NCBI GenBank assembly: GCA_007136055.1
Contig: SLHT01000067.1
Location: forward strand, 1-34,726
Source: Syntrophomonadaceae bacterium
GTDB lineage: Bacteria; Bacillota; Dethiobacteria; DTU022
DNA length: 34,726 nt
Direction of reading: 5' to 3'
Made by a program: the position numbers and the translations under genes. The number at the start of each line of letters is the position of its first letter. The first letter of the stretch is position 1. The notes beneath the pieces were generated by a model, which was not told where the DNA came from, did not search any database, and saw only the letters and a program-made list of their open reading frames with translations. Shown in pieces: positions 18,985-26,311 of this stretch.

Positions 18985-21390
18985 ATGTCTGAAAAAGAAA
19001 ACTTGCCCGTGCTTCCTTTAAGAGGAGTGCTGGTATTTCCCAATATGGTTCTTCATCTTGATGTTGGCAGGGAAAGATCTATATCTGCCATCGAGCGTTC
19101 GATGTTGATAGATAACCGGATTCTGCTTGTAGCCCAAAAAAATGCCAGGGTAGATGAGCCGGATCAGGGTGAACTTTATGAGGTAGGGACTGTGGCGGAA
19201 GTTAAGCAGATGATTAAACTTCCCGGTGGGACGATCCGTGTTTTAGTAGAGGGATTGACAAGGGCTAAAGTATTAGAAATATTTAGCGAAGAGTTGTATC
19301 TTCAGGCGGAATTAGAAATTATTGAAGATAAAAGTAAAAAAACAGCGGAAATAGAAGCGCAGATGCGCAGTTTGCTAGACCAGTTCGAGCAGTATATAAA
19401 AACCAGCCGCAAAGTGCCCCCTGAAACCCTGACTACTGTGACCGAGATCGAAGAACCCGGACGTTTTGCTGATGTTGTTGCTTCTCACCTGAGTATGAAA
19501 ATCAAGCAAAAGCAAGAGATTTTGGAAGCTATTGATGCCAGGGATCGTATTGAGAAGCTAAATGAAATAATGAGCAGGGAAATGGAGATATTGGAAATAG
19601 AACGCAAAATTAACCACCGAGTTCGTAAGCAGATGGAAAAGACGCAGAAAGAGTACTACCTGCGCGAGCAGATGAAAGCGATTCAACATGAACTCGGTGA
19701 AAAAGATGAACGGATGGCTGAAGCTGAAGAATATCGCGAGAAAATTGCCGAGGCCAACCTGCCTGAAGAAGTTGAAGAAAAAGCGTTAAAAGAAGTCGAA
19801 CGTCTTGAGAAAATGCCTCCTGCTGCAGCAGAAGGGACTGTAATCAGGACCTATCTGGACTGGATGCTTGAGCTGCCCTGGGCACTGGAAACTGAAGACC
19901 GCCTTGACCTTGAGAGGGCCGAGGAAATTTTAGATGAAGATCACTATGGGCTGGATAAAGTGAAAGAAAGGATCATTGAATATCTTGCCGTGCGCCAGCT
20001 GGCAAATCAGCTAAAAGGACCTATCCTCTGCCTGGTAGGCCCCCCCGGTGTCGGTAAGACATCGCTGGCCAAATCTGTAGCCAGGGCTCTCGAGCGTAAC
20101 TTTGTGCGTATTTCTTTGGGAGGTGTCCGTGATGAAGCTGAAATAAGAGGCCACAGGCGAACTTATATTGGGGCCCTGCCGGGACGAATTATTCAGGGTA
20201 TGCGTCAGGCTAAATCAAAAAACCCGGTTTTCTTGATGGATGAAATCGATAAAATGTCTACAGACTTTAGAGGTGACCCTTCAGCTGCCCTGCTTGAAGT
20301 GCTTGATCCCGAACAAAACAACAGTTTTAGCGATCACTATATAGAAGTGCCTTTTGACCTTTCCCAGGTAATGTTTATTACTACGGGTAACACATCCTAT
20401 AACATTCCTCAGGCTTTGCTTGACAGGATGGAATTAATTCATATTCCTGGTTATACCGAAGAAGACAAGGTTGAAATTGCCCGCCAGTATCTGATTCCCA
20501 AGCAGCTTGAAGAACACGGGCTGACTGATAAAAACCTGGAAATATCAGAAGGTTCCCTGCGCGGGGTTATTCGTGAGTATACCAGGGAAGCAGGTGTGCG
20601 CAACCTGGAGCGAAGTATTTCCGCAATCTGTCGTAAAGTAGCGAAGGAAGTGGTTAAAGACCGTAAGAAGCTTGTCAGGCTTACGCAACAAAGCCTGCAA
20701 AAATACATGGGGATTCCGCGTTACCGGTATGGAGCAGCTGAAAAACAAGATGAAATCGGCGTGGCTACAGGCCTGGCCTGGACCGAAAGCGGCGGAGACC
20801 TGCTTTCAATTGAAATTACCCTGTTGAAGGGTAAAGGTAAAATGACCCTTACGGGCCAGCTTGGTGAAGTGATGCAGGAGTCAGCCAAAGCAGCAATGAG
20901 CTATATTCGGTCGCGGGCTGAATCGTTGGGGCTGGATGAAAACTTCTACGAAGATATAGATATTCACATCCATGTGCCTGAAGGCGCCATTCCCAAGGAT
21001 GGTCCTTCGGCTGGAATTGCTATGGCTACTGCCCTGGCTTCAGCCCTGACCAAAATGCCGGTCAGGAACGATGTGACCATGACCGGGGAAATAACCCTGC
21101 GCGGGCGTGTCCTGCCGGTAGGCGGAGTAAAAGAAAAAATGCTTGCCGCTCACCGCGCCGGGATTAAATACATGCTCATGCCGGCCGAAAACCGCCGCGA
21201 TTTAAGTGACATTCCTCAGAATGTGAAGCGTAAAGTAGAAGTAAAAATGGTTGAGCATATGGATGAGGTACTTGAAATGGCCCTTGCTAAACCGGAAGAC
21301 GGCCGGGACAATGAAAAAAAAGTAAGAGAAATAAAGGAGAACGAGCTCAATCTACCTGAAGGCAGCCATGATTCTCACCTACAGCATTAA
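18985..21390 (+). CDS. lon: ATP-dependent protease La
   Basis: Lon is the soluble ATP-dependent serine protease for misfolded and regulatory proteins. The 801-residue protein has the N-terminal substrate domain (LPVLPLRGVLVFPNMV at residues 7-22), a coiled-coil linker (about 180-250), Walker A GPPGVGKT at 352-359, Walker B VFLMDE at 415-420, and the protease domain with the Ser-Lys dyad S675 (KDGPSAGIAM) and K718 (VGGVKEKML). The ATG at 18985, after GAAAGGTGG, is chosen over an in-frame GTG at 18940, which would fall in the terminator stem. The stop is followed two bases later by an ATG in another frame, just before engB. The acidic C-terminal tail is a little longer than usual. Confidence 0.98.
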   Translation: MSEKENLPVLPLRGVLVFPNMVLHLDVGRERSISAIERSMLIDNRILLVAQKNARVDEPDQGELYEVGTVAEVKQMIKLPGGTIRVLVEGLTRAKVLEIFSEELYLQAELEIIEDKSKKTAEIEAQMRSLLDQFEQYIKTSRKVPPETLTTVTEIEEPGRFADVVASHLSMKIKQKQEILEAIDARDRIEKLNEIMSREMEILEIERKINHRVRKQMEKTQKEYYLREQMKAIQHELGEKDERMAEAEEYREKIAEANLPEEVEEKALKEVERLEKMPPAAAEGTVIRTYLDWMLELPWALETEDRLDLERAEEILDEDHYGLDKVKERIIEYLAVRQLANQLKGPILCLVGPPGVGKTSLAKSVARALERNFVRISLGGVRDEAEIRGHRRTYIGALPGRIIQGMRQAKSKNPVFLMDEIDKMSTDFRGDPSAALLEVLDPEQNNSFSDHYIEVPFDLSQVMFITTGNTSYNIPQALLDRMELIHIPGYTEEDKVEIARQYLIPKQLEEHGLTDKNLEISEGSLRGVIREYTREAGVRNLERSISAICRKVAKEVVKDRKKLVRLTQQSLQKYMGIPRYRYGAAEKQDEIGVATGLAWTESGGDLLSIEITLLKGKGKMTLTGQLGEVMQESAKAAMSYIRSRAESLGLDENFYEDIDIHIHVPEGAIPKDGPSAGIAMATALASALTKMPVRNDVTMTGEITLRGRVLPVGGVKEKMLAAHRAGIKYMLMPAENRRDLSDIPQNVKRKVEVKMVEHMDEVLEMALAKPEDGRDNEKKVREIKENELNLPEGSHDSHLQH

Positions 21391-21403
21391 GATGAGACAA
21401 GTT

Positions 21404-21416
21404 GTAGGATTCAGGA
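21404..21416 (+). repeat. Short GTAGGATTCAGGA repeat, copy 2
   Basis: This is an exact copy of the 13-mer at 15298-15310, placed between the lon stop codon and the engB start. It makes an apparent N-terminal extension of engB (from the ATG at 21368 or 21392) that is probably not translated. Confidence 0.35.
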
Positions 21417-21430
21417 AGCAAGGTGAACAA

Positions 21431-22012
21431 GTGAAAGTTAAACAGGCGGAATTAAAGGCAGCAGCATACAACGCAAATGACTTTCCAACCTGGGATTATC
21501 CCGAAGTTTCATTTATCGGCCGTTCCAATGTTGGCAAGTCGTCTTTGCTAAATAACCTGATTGGGCGCAAAAACCTGGCTCGAACCAGTTCTACACCCGG
21601 TAAAACCAGGGGCCTGTATTTTTATCTTTTAAACGAAAAACTCTGTTTTGTTGATCTGCCCGGGTATGGTTACGCAAAAGTTTCGAAAAAAGAACGGGAA
21701 CGCTGGGCTCCGATTATCGAAGATTACCTGGGCACCAGGCTTAACCTTCGCGGCTGTCTGCATTTAATAGACTGCCGCCATGAGCCGACAGAATCTGACC
21801 GGCTCATGTCTGATTGGCTTCGTGCGCATACTATCACTACCATCACCATAGCTACAAAAGCAGATAAAATTTCTCGCGGGGCTTTGAATAAACAACTGGC
21901 CGTTATCCGTAAAGGCCTCGGTTTTTTTGAAGATGATCTGCTTCTGCCCTTTTCTGCCCGTACCGGGGCCGGTCGCGATCAGGCTTGGAAAGCGATTAAC
22001 GGCTTGTTTTAA
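21431..22012 (+). CDS. engB: Ribosome-biogenesis GTPase EngB (YsxC/YihA)
   Basis: EngB is an essential small GTPase of the Era-like group that assists late assembly of the large ribosomal subunit. The protein has the G1 loop GRSNVGKSS, the G3 motif DLPGYG and the G4 motif TKAD; between G1 and G3 the segment RTSSTPGKTRGLYFY holds the G2 threonine. I place the start at the GTG at 21431, preceded by AAGGTG, which yields 193 residues, the family length, beginning MKVKQAELK as usual. Starting at the ATG at 21368 or 21392 would add residues encoded by a repeat-like segment and overlap lon. It closes the tig-clpP-clpX-lon-engB run. Confidence 0.94.
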   Translation: MKVKQAELKAAAYNANDFPTWDYPEVSFIGRSNVGKSSLLNNLIGRKNLARTSSTPGKTRGLYFYLLNEKLCFVDLPGYGYAKVSKKERERWAPIIEDYLGTRLNLRGCLHLIDCRHEPTESDRLMSDWLRAHTITTITIATKADKISRGALNKQLAVIRKGLGFFEDDLLLPFSARTGAGRDQAWKAINGLF

Positions 22013-22027
22013 AGGAGGCAATTTCCC

Positions 22028-22804
22028 TTGGTTGTAGCCGGAATAGACGTCGGCTCCCTCACTGCAGAAGTAGTCTTGCTCGATAGAGGAGAGGTCATGC
22101 ACTATGTGATCATGCCCACCGGCGCAAATAGTAAAACTGCCGCTGAAAAAGCGATAGATACTGCCCTTGAAGCTGTGGGTCTCAGGCGCTCTGATTTAGA
22201 CTATGTGGTGGCGACAGGTTACGGAAGAGTAAGCATCGAGTTTGCTGACAAGAGGATTACCGAAATAACCTGCCATGGGCGGGGTGCATACTATTTAAAC
22301 CCAGCGGTGCGTACAGTGATCGATATCGGCGGACAGGACAGTAAAGTGATCAGTTTAAGTGATAAGGGTAAGGTTTTAGACTTTGCAATGAATGACAAGT
22401 GTGCTGCCGGAACCGGGCGTTTTCTGGAAGTGATGGCCCAGGCCCTTGAAGTTGAATTAGAAGGACTTGCTGAATTGAGCGATCAGGCTCAAGACACAGT
22501 ATCGATCAGCAGTATATGCACGGTATTTGCTGAATCGGAAGTGGTTTCTTTGATTGCCCGGGGTCTGCCGCGTGAAAATATTGCCCTCGGCCTGCACCAG
22601 TCAATTGCAGATCGGACTGCCGGAATGGTTCACAGGATCGGTCTCGAGGAAGCTGTAATGATCACCGGGGGAGTTGCCAAAAATGCAGCGGTTGTCAGGG
22701 CCTTAAATGAAAAACTAAAAACTGATATTATCGTTCCCAACGAGCCTCAAATCGCAGGAGCCCTTGGTGCCGCCCTGCTGGCGGCTGAAGAACTGTTAAA
22801 TTGA
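22028..22804 (+). CDS. 2-hydroxyacyl-CoA dehydratase activase (BadF/BcrD/HgdC family)
   Basis: Members of this ASKHA-fold family hydrolyse ATP to push one electron into a 2-hydroxyacyl-CoA dehydratase or benzoyl-CoA reductase. The 258 residues match a single-domain HgdC-type activase: GIDVGSLTAEVVLL at the N-terminus, DIGGQDSKV, C125 in NDKCAAGTGRFLE and C164 in SSICTVFAESEV, which would hold a [4Fe-4S] cluster shared across the dimer, and GGVAKN and GALGAALL in the ATP cleft. The start is TTG, nine bases after AAAGGAGG; only 15 bp separate it from engB. The dehydratase subunits are not in the window, so the partner is unknown. The next gene is a LarA-family racemase, so hydroxyacid metabolism is a reasonable inference. 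Confidence 0.9.
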   Translation: MVVAGIDVGSLTAEVVLLDRGEVMHYVIMPTGANSKTAAEKAIDTALEAVGLRRSDLDYVVATGYGRVSIEFADKRITEITCHGRGAYYLNPAVRTVIDIGGQDSKVISLSDKGKVLDFAMNDKCAAGTGRFLEVMAQALEVELEGLAELSDQAQDTVSISSICTVFAESEVVSLIARGLPRENIALGLHQSIADRTAGMVHRIGLEEAVMITGGVAKNAAVVRALNEKLKTDIIVPNEPQIAGALGAALLAAEELLN

Positions 22805-22935
22805 AACGGGTCTTTTTTGTCTGCTGCAGTTAAATAAGGGGCGATAAGCGGCTGACCATCTTGAAGCAATTCGTATTACGGAGGAGTGCAGATTGCTGAG
22901 CCCGTATCATTTGAATTCATAAGGAAGGGTTAGAT

Positions 22936-24183
22936 ATGAAGCTGCCTTACGGTCATGAAAGAATTCCCCTTGAACTTCCTGATGGTGTCTCTTATCAACT
23001 TTTGCAGGCTGATCGAAAGGAACCGCTTGCTGACCCCGAAGAATCTCTTTTGAAAGCACTTCGCAACCCAATTGCTTCACCGCCACTTAGGAAAGTTGTG
23101 AAGGCAGGAGAAACGGTCTGCCTGTTGGTCAATGATTCGACAAGAGTGGCCCGAAGCGAGTTCTTCCTGCCTTACCTGGTTGAAGAGCTGCGAGAAGCGG
23201 GAATTAAAGAAAAAGATATGTTTATTGTTTTTACCAACGGTTCGCACCGCGCGCTCGAGCGGTCTGAAATGGAAAGTCTTGTTGGCAGGGCGGTTGCCTC
23301 TAAAATACCAATGTATAATCACTTTAGCAGGAACAGTGAAGATATGGTTTATGTGGGCAAAACCTCTTTTGATACTTCTGTTTACGTCAATAAAAAAGTT
23401 ATGGAGGCTGACCTGCGTATTTTAACCGGCAGTGTAGTTCACCATTTCTTCGCCGGTTTTGGCGGCGGACGCAAAGCCCTCATTCCCGGAGTGGCGGGCT
23501 GGGAAACTATTGAGCATAACCACAGCCTTTTGTTTGATGACCGGGCTTACAGCGGAAGACTTAACGGAAACCCGGTTCACGAAGATTTGCTTGAAGCTGC
23601 CCTGATGGTCGGGGGCGGTTTTCTATTAAACACAGTGCTTGATCAAGACAAGCAGATTCTTGGCTTTTTTGCCGGGGATATGATCCAGGCCCATTTAGAA
23701 GCCTGTAACATGGTAGAACAGGTTAACGGGGTTCAGATTAAAGAACTTGCTGATCTGGTGATTGCTTCCTGTGGAGGACACCCGAAAGATATTAATGTTT
23801 ACCAGGCGCACAAAACCCTGGATAATGCCATGCGGGCTGTAAAGCCGGGAGGACAGGTTATCCTTGTGGCCAGCTGTGCTGAGGGGGTTGGTTCTGATGC
23901 TTATGAACAGTGGGCGGTTAAGTACAGCTCCCTGCCGGAACTGGAAGCAGCTTTGCGCAAGAACTTTGCCCTGGGCGGCCATAAGGCCTTTACCGTAGCC
24001 AGGCTGCTGCAGCGGGGCAGGGTTTACCTGGTTTCCGATCTGGAACCTGATCAGGCTGCAATGCTCGGTTTCATCCCCCTATCATCTCTCGAGGAAGCCG
24101 TGGCTAAAGTGTACGGCAATAAAAAAAGTTTTCTAACCTATGTTATCCCCCAGGGATCCCTGGTTGTGCCCCACATAAAATGA
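22936..24183 (+). CDS. LarA-family nickel-pincer 2-hydroxyacid racemase
   Basis: The 415-residue protein belongs to the lactate racemase family (LarA, DUF2088). The residues known in Lactiplantibacillus LarA are all matched with the same spacing: H104 (LpLarA H108) in NGSHRA, H170 (H174) in VVHHFF, K180 (K184) in GGGRK, the lysine that holds the pincer cofactor, and H196 (H200) in EHNHS, a nickel ligand. So a working Ni-pincer site is expected. LarA homologues act on several 2-hydroxyacids, including lactate, phenyllactate and 2-hydroxyglutarate, so the substrate is not settled; an adjacent dehydratase activase favours a 2-hydroxyacid feeding a dehydratase. GGAAGGG precedes the ATG. LarE is encoded at the left end of the window; LarB and LarC are not seen. 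Confidence 0.88.
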   Translation: MKLPYGHERIPLELPDGVSYQLLQADRKEPLADPEESLLKALRNPIASPPLRKVVKAGETVCLLVNDSTRVARSEFFLPYLVEELREAGIKEKDMFIVFTNGSHRALERSEMESLVGRAVASKIPMYNHFSRNSEDMVYVGKTSFDTSVYVNKKVMEADLRILTGSVVHHFFAGFGGGRKALIPGVAGWETIEHNHSLLFDDRAYSGRLNGNPVHEDLLEAALMVGGGFLLNTVLDQDKQILGFFAGDMIQAHLEACNMVEQVNGVQIKELADLVIASCGGHPKDINVYQAHKTLDNAMRAVKPGGQVILVASCAEGVGSDAYEQWAVKYSSLPELEAALRKNFALGGHKAFTVARLLQRGRVYLVSDLEPDQAAMLGFIPLSSLEEAVAKVYGNKKSFLTYVIPQGSLVVPHIK

Positions 24184-24283
24184 GCTTAATCCTGAATTCC
24201 CTAACTGGAGGTTTTTAATCTGACATGAAATAGGTGTGCAGAAAAGATGGAAAAGATGAAGCAGAGCGTGTGCTGAAGGAATA

Positions 24284-24308
24284 AAACATTGGACTGATGT
24301 CAATGTTT
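24284..24308 (-). terminator. Terminator after bioY
   Basis: AAACATTG (24284-24291) and CAATGTTT (24301-24308) form an 8-bp stem with a 9-base loop. On the minus strand it is followed by TATTCC after four Ts, and it lies 60 bp past the bioY stop. It is AT-rich, so its strength is moderate at best. Confidence 0.4.
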
Positions 24309-24368
24309 GCGAAAGACTATCCATTAAAACAAACCAACAAATAAGCGCTGCTGCATTTCAAGGAAAGC

Positions 24369-24962
24369 TTACTTGCCGTCAAGGATGTGCCCCAGCTTGT
24401 TTTGCTCCAGGTTTTTTTGAATCTGCTTTGCCAGGAAAATGGCCAGGGCTGCTTTTATCAGGTCAAGGGGTAAAAAAGGGATTACTCCGACCAGTAAAAT
24501 TTGCCCTAAACTATAACCCATGATCAGGCCGAGCTGGATTCCTCCGCACAGGTAAATTAAAGTTAAAGCGGTCAGCATGGCGACAGCAGCTCTGTAAACT
24601 GAAGGCTGCTCTTTTTTTTCTATTAGCGAGGCTGCAAAAAAAACTGCGGGAATAAAACCCCACAGGTATCCTCCGGTAGGTCCGGTAAGCATGTAAATGC
24701 CGCCGCGGGCGAGCGAGAAAACCGGCGCTCCTGCTGCACCGAGTAAAAGGTAGGCAGTTATTGATAAAACAGCGGTACGCCTATCCAGAAGCGCTCCTGC
24801 AAGTAATACGCCGGCTACCTGCCCGGTAAAGGGGATTGGGCTAAAAGGCAGAGGTACTGCTACCTGGGCCAGAATAGCAATTAAGGCAGTAAAAAGGGCG
24901 CTTAGGGTCAATTTTTGGATTAAATACCTGTTTGGATTGTGATGGTTAGATAAGTTCGCCAT
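24369..24962 (-). CDS. bioY: Biotin transporter substrate-binding subunit BioY
   Basis: BioY is the membrane S component that captures biotin for an ECF transporter (or works alone). The 197-residue protein has about six hydrophobic helices, the N-terminal LSALFTALIAILAQVAVPLP and the conserved segments PFTGQVAGVLLAGALLD and GPTGGYLWGF of the BioY family. The shared ECF ATPases and EcfT are not in the window. It overlaps birA by 17 bp and is transcribed after it, so biotin uptake and BirA are coupled. A candidate BirA box precedes birA and would repress both when biotin is plentiful. Confidence 0.95.
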   Translation of the reverse strand: MANLSNHHNPNRYLIQKLTLSALFTALIAILAQVAVPLPFSPIPFTGQVAGVLLAGALLDRRTAVLSITAYLLLGAAGAPVFSLARGGIYMLTGPTGGYLWGFIPAVFFAASLIEKKEQPSVYRAAVAMLTALTLIYLCGGIQLGLIMGYSLGQILLVGVIPFLPLDLIKAALAIFLAKQIQKNLEQNKLGHILDGK

Positions 24963-25896
24963 AGTTTATTGTGTGGATTTCGCCCCTGTTATCCTGAATT
25001 TGAAGAGCGCCTTCTTTTGTCAGGTGCAGCGCTTTTCCTTGTAACAATCCGCCCTGCCAGCTGATGGTTACCCGCTGCCCCAGGGTAATGTTGTATTTTT
25101 TCCAGGGCATATAAAAAGGAGCAAAACCTTCGTTGAGGAAAAGGTTAAATGCTTTTACAAGGTTATCGCGGAAGGATAAAAGAAGATCAGTCCGGTTGAA
25201 GAGTTTACCGCTTTCAATGTGTAGTGATGTGGCAACCTTTCTTAGCCCTTTTGGGAAATCCTGCTCCTGCTGGTTAATATTTAAGCCAATACCGATGATT
25301 AAATATTCTATTTGATCCAGTTCTCCTTTCAGCTCAGTAAGGATGCCTCCTGCTTTTTTTCCTCTAATCAAAAGATCGTTTGGCCATTTAACTTTCATGG
25401 GCAGACCGTATTGATTATTAATCTGGTTGGCTAGGACTGCTGCCGCAACCAGGGTAACAGGAGCAGCCTGGGTAGGGATGAGCATCCTTGGTCTCAGTAG
25501 AATTGAGAACCAGAGTCCATTTGCTTTGGGTGAAAACCAGCTACGTCCAAGTCGGCCGCGCCCATTTTTTTGTTCTTCGGCTACAACGATGCTGTAATTA
25601 GGGGCGCCTTCTTCAGCAAGCAGGCGGGCGGTCAGGTTGGTCGAATCGACAGCCTGATAATAGTAGATGCTTCTTTGCTTGAACTTTTCGATGTTTAGCA
25701 AATCGGGCTCTCTATCCAGGCGATAACCCTGGTTGGGAAGGGCGCTGATCTGGTAACCGTTTTGACGTAACGAGCGGACATGTTTCCATATAGCGGCCCG
25801 GCTGATACCAATTTCACTGCATAATAAGGCGCCTGATAAATATTGTCCCTCTTTGTCGCGTAACCTTGACAGTATTAATTCTTTGTTTTTAGACAT
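24946..25896 (-). CDS. birA: Bifunctional biotin-protein ligase and repressor BirA
   Basis: BirA activates biotin with ATP, transfers it to carboxylase carrier proteins, and in its biotinyl-AMP form represses biotin genes. The 316-residue protein is of the long, DNA-binding type: a winged helix-turn-helix at residues 1-60 (SGALLCSEIGISRAAIWKHV), then the catalytic domain with DSTN at 84-87, GRGRLGR at 112-118 and KWPND at 170-174, and a small C-terminal SH3-like domain. The ribosome site is poor (GGTGAT). It is first in the birA-bioY unit. Its own promoter at 25942-25970 is overlapped by a candidate BirA box, so the gene is probably autoregulated. Confidence 0.96.
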   Translation of the reverse strand: MSKNKELILSRLRDKEGQYLSGALLCSEIGISRAAIWKHVRSLRQNGYQISALPNQGYRLDREPDLLNIEKFKQRSIYYYQAVDSTNLTARLLAEEGAPNYSIVVAEEQKNGRGRLGRSWFSPKANGLWFSILLRPRMLIPTQAAPVTLVAAAVLANQINNQYGLPMKVKWPNDLLIRGKKAGGILTELKGELDQIEYLIIGIGLNINQQEQDFPKGLRKVATSLHIESGKLFNRTDLLLSFRDNLVKAFNLFLNEGFAPFYMPWKKYNITLGQRVTISWQGGLLQGKALHLTKEGALQIQDNRGEIHTINYGELI

Positions 25897-25941
25897 ATCA
25901 TCACCATATACAAATGAGCGAAAGTATTTAATGTAAATTAA

Positions 25942-25970
25942 ATGATAGGTCTTTTCAGCGGTAATGTCAA
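25942..25970 (-). promoter_or_regulatory. Promoter of birA-bioY
   Basis: On the minus strand a perfect TTGACA (25965-25970) and TATCAT (25942-25947) are separated by 17 bp. The leader to the birA start would be about 40 nt. The -35 box lies within the left half of the candidate BirA operator. Confidence 0.75.
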
Positions 25971-25999
25971 CCCTGCTATTTAAAGAACTGGTTTACAAT
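25963..25999. promoter_or_regulatory. Candidate BirA operator
   Basis: AATGTCAACC (25963-25972) and GGTTTACAAT (25990-25999) are inverted halves, eight of ten positions symmetric, with a 17-bp spacer. This resembles the known TTGTAAACC/GGTTTACAA type of BirA box. It covers the -35 region of the birA-bioY promoter, so a bound repressor would block it. Confidence 0.65.
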
Positions 26000-26089
26000 G
26001 TCTATTTAAAACGCTGATTCTGGTCGCTAGGAGGATAATAGTAATCAAGGTTTTATGGGTATGGTCTTTACCGGTTAAATTATTATGGC

Positions 26090-26122
26090 AAAGAAAAAGA
26101 CGCAGTTAATGTTAACTGCGTC
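26090..26122 (-). terminator. Strong minus-strand terminator with no visible gene before it
   Basis: GACGCAGTTAA (26099-26109) and TTAACTGCGTC (26112-26122) form a perfect 11-bp stem; on the minus strand it is followed by TTTTTCTTT. It would stop transcripts entering birA from upstream, but no minus-strand gene lies between it and gdh. Confidence 0.7.
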
Positions 26123-26237
26123 CAACAATATATAAAAAGAGGGGGTCAACTCACTATTATTATAAGGCCGTGACATTACAGAAATATTACAAACAGGTAA
26201 TTTTTTGATTACATTTCAAGTTAACAGTTTTATATGT

Positions 26238-26265
26238 TTAACAAAACAAAATAAAGTGGTATTAT
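26238..26265 (+). promoter_or_regulatory. Candidate gdh promoter
   Basis: TTAACA (26238-26243) and TATTAT (26260-26265) are spaced by 16 bp, each one base off the sigma-A consensus. The leader to the ATG at 26312 would be about 40 nt. Confidence 0.5.
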
Positions 26266-26311
26266 TGATCTGGTTAAAGTTCAATAATAAAAGTATCGAG
26301 GAGGATCATTG

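Larger units (their letters stand above)
25897..26311. other. 415-bp gap between divergent birA and gdh
   Basis: This divergent gap carries the birA promoter and BirA box on the left and the gdh promoter on the right. In between are an isolated AGGAGG at 26031-26036 with no start codon at the right distance, and a perfect 11-bp hairpin (26099-26122) oriented as a minus-strand terminator with no minus-strand gene before it. I find no other gene. Confidence 0.6.

Noticed and set aside
21368..21430. N-terminal extension of EngB from the ATG at 21368
   Set aside because: It overlaps lon, includes a dispersed repeat sequence, and has no family counterpart; the GTG at 21431 gives the normal length.
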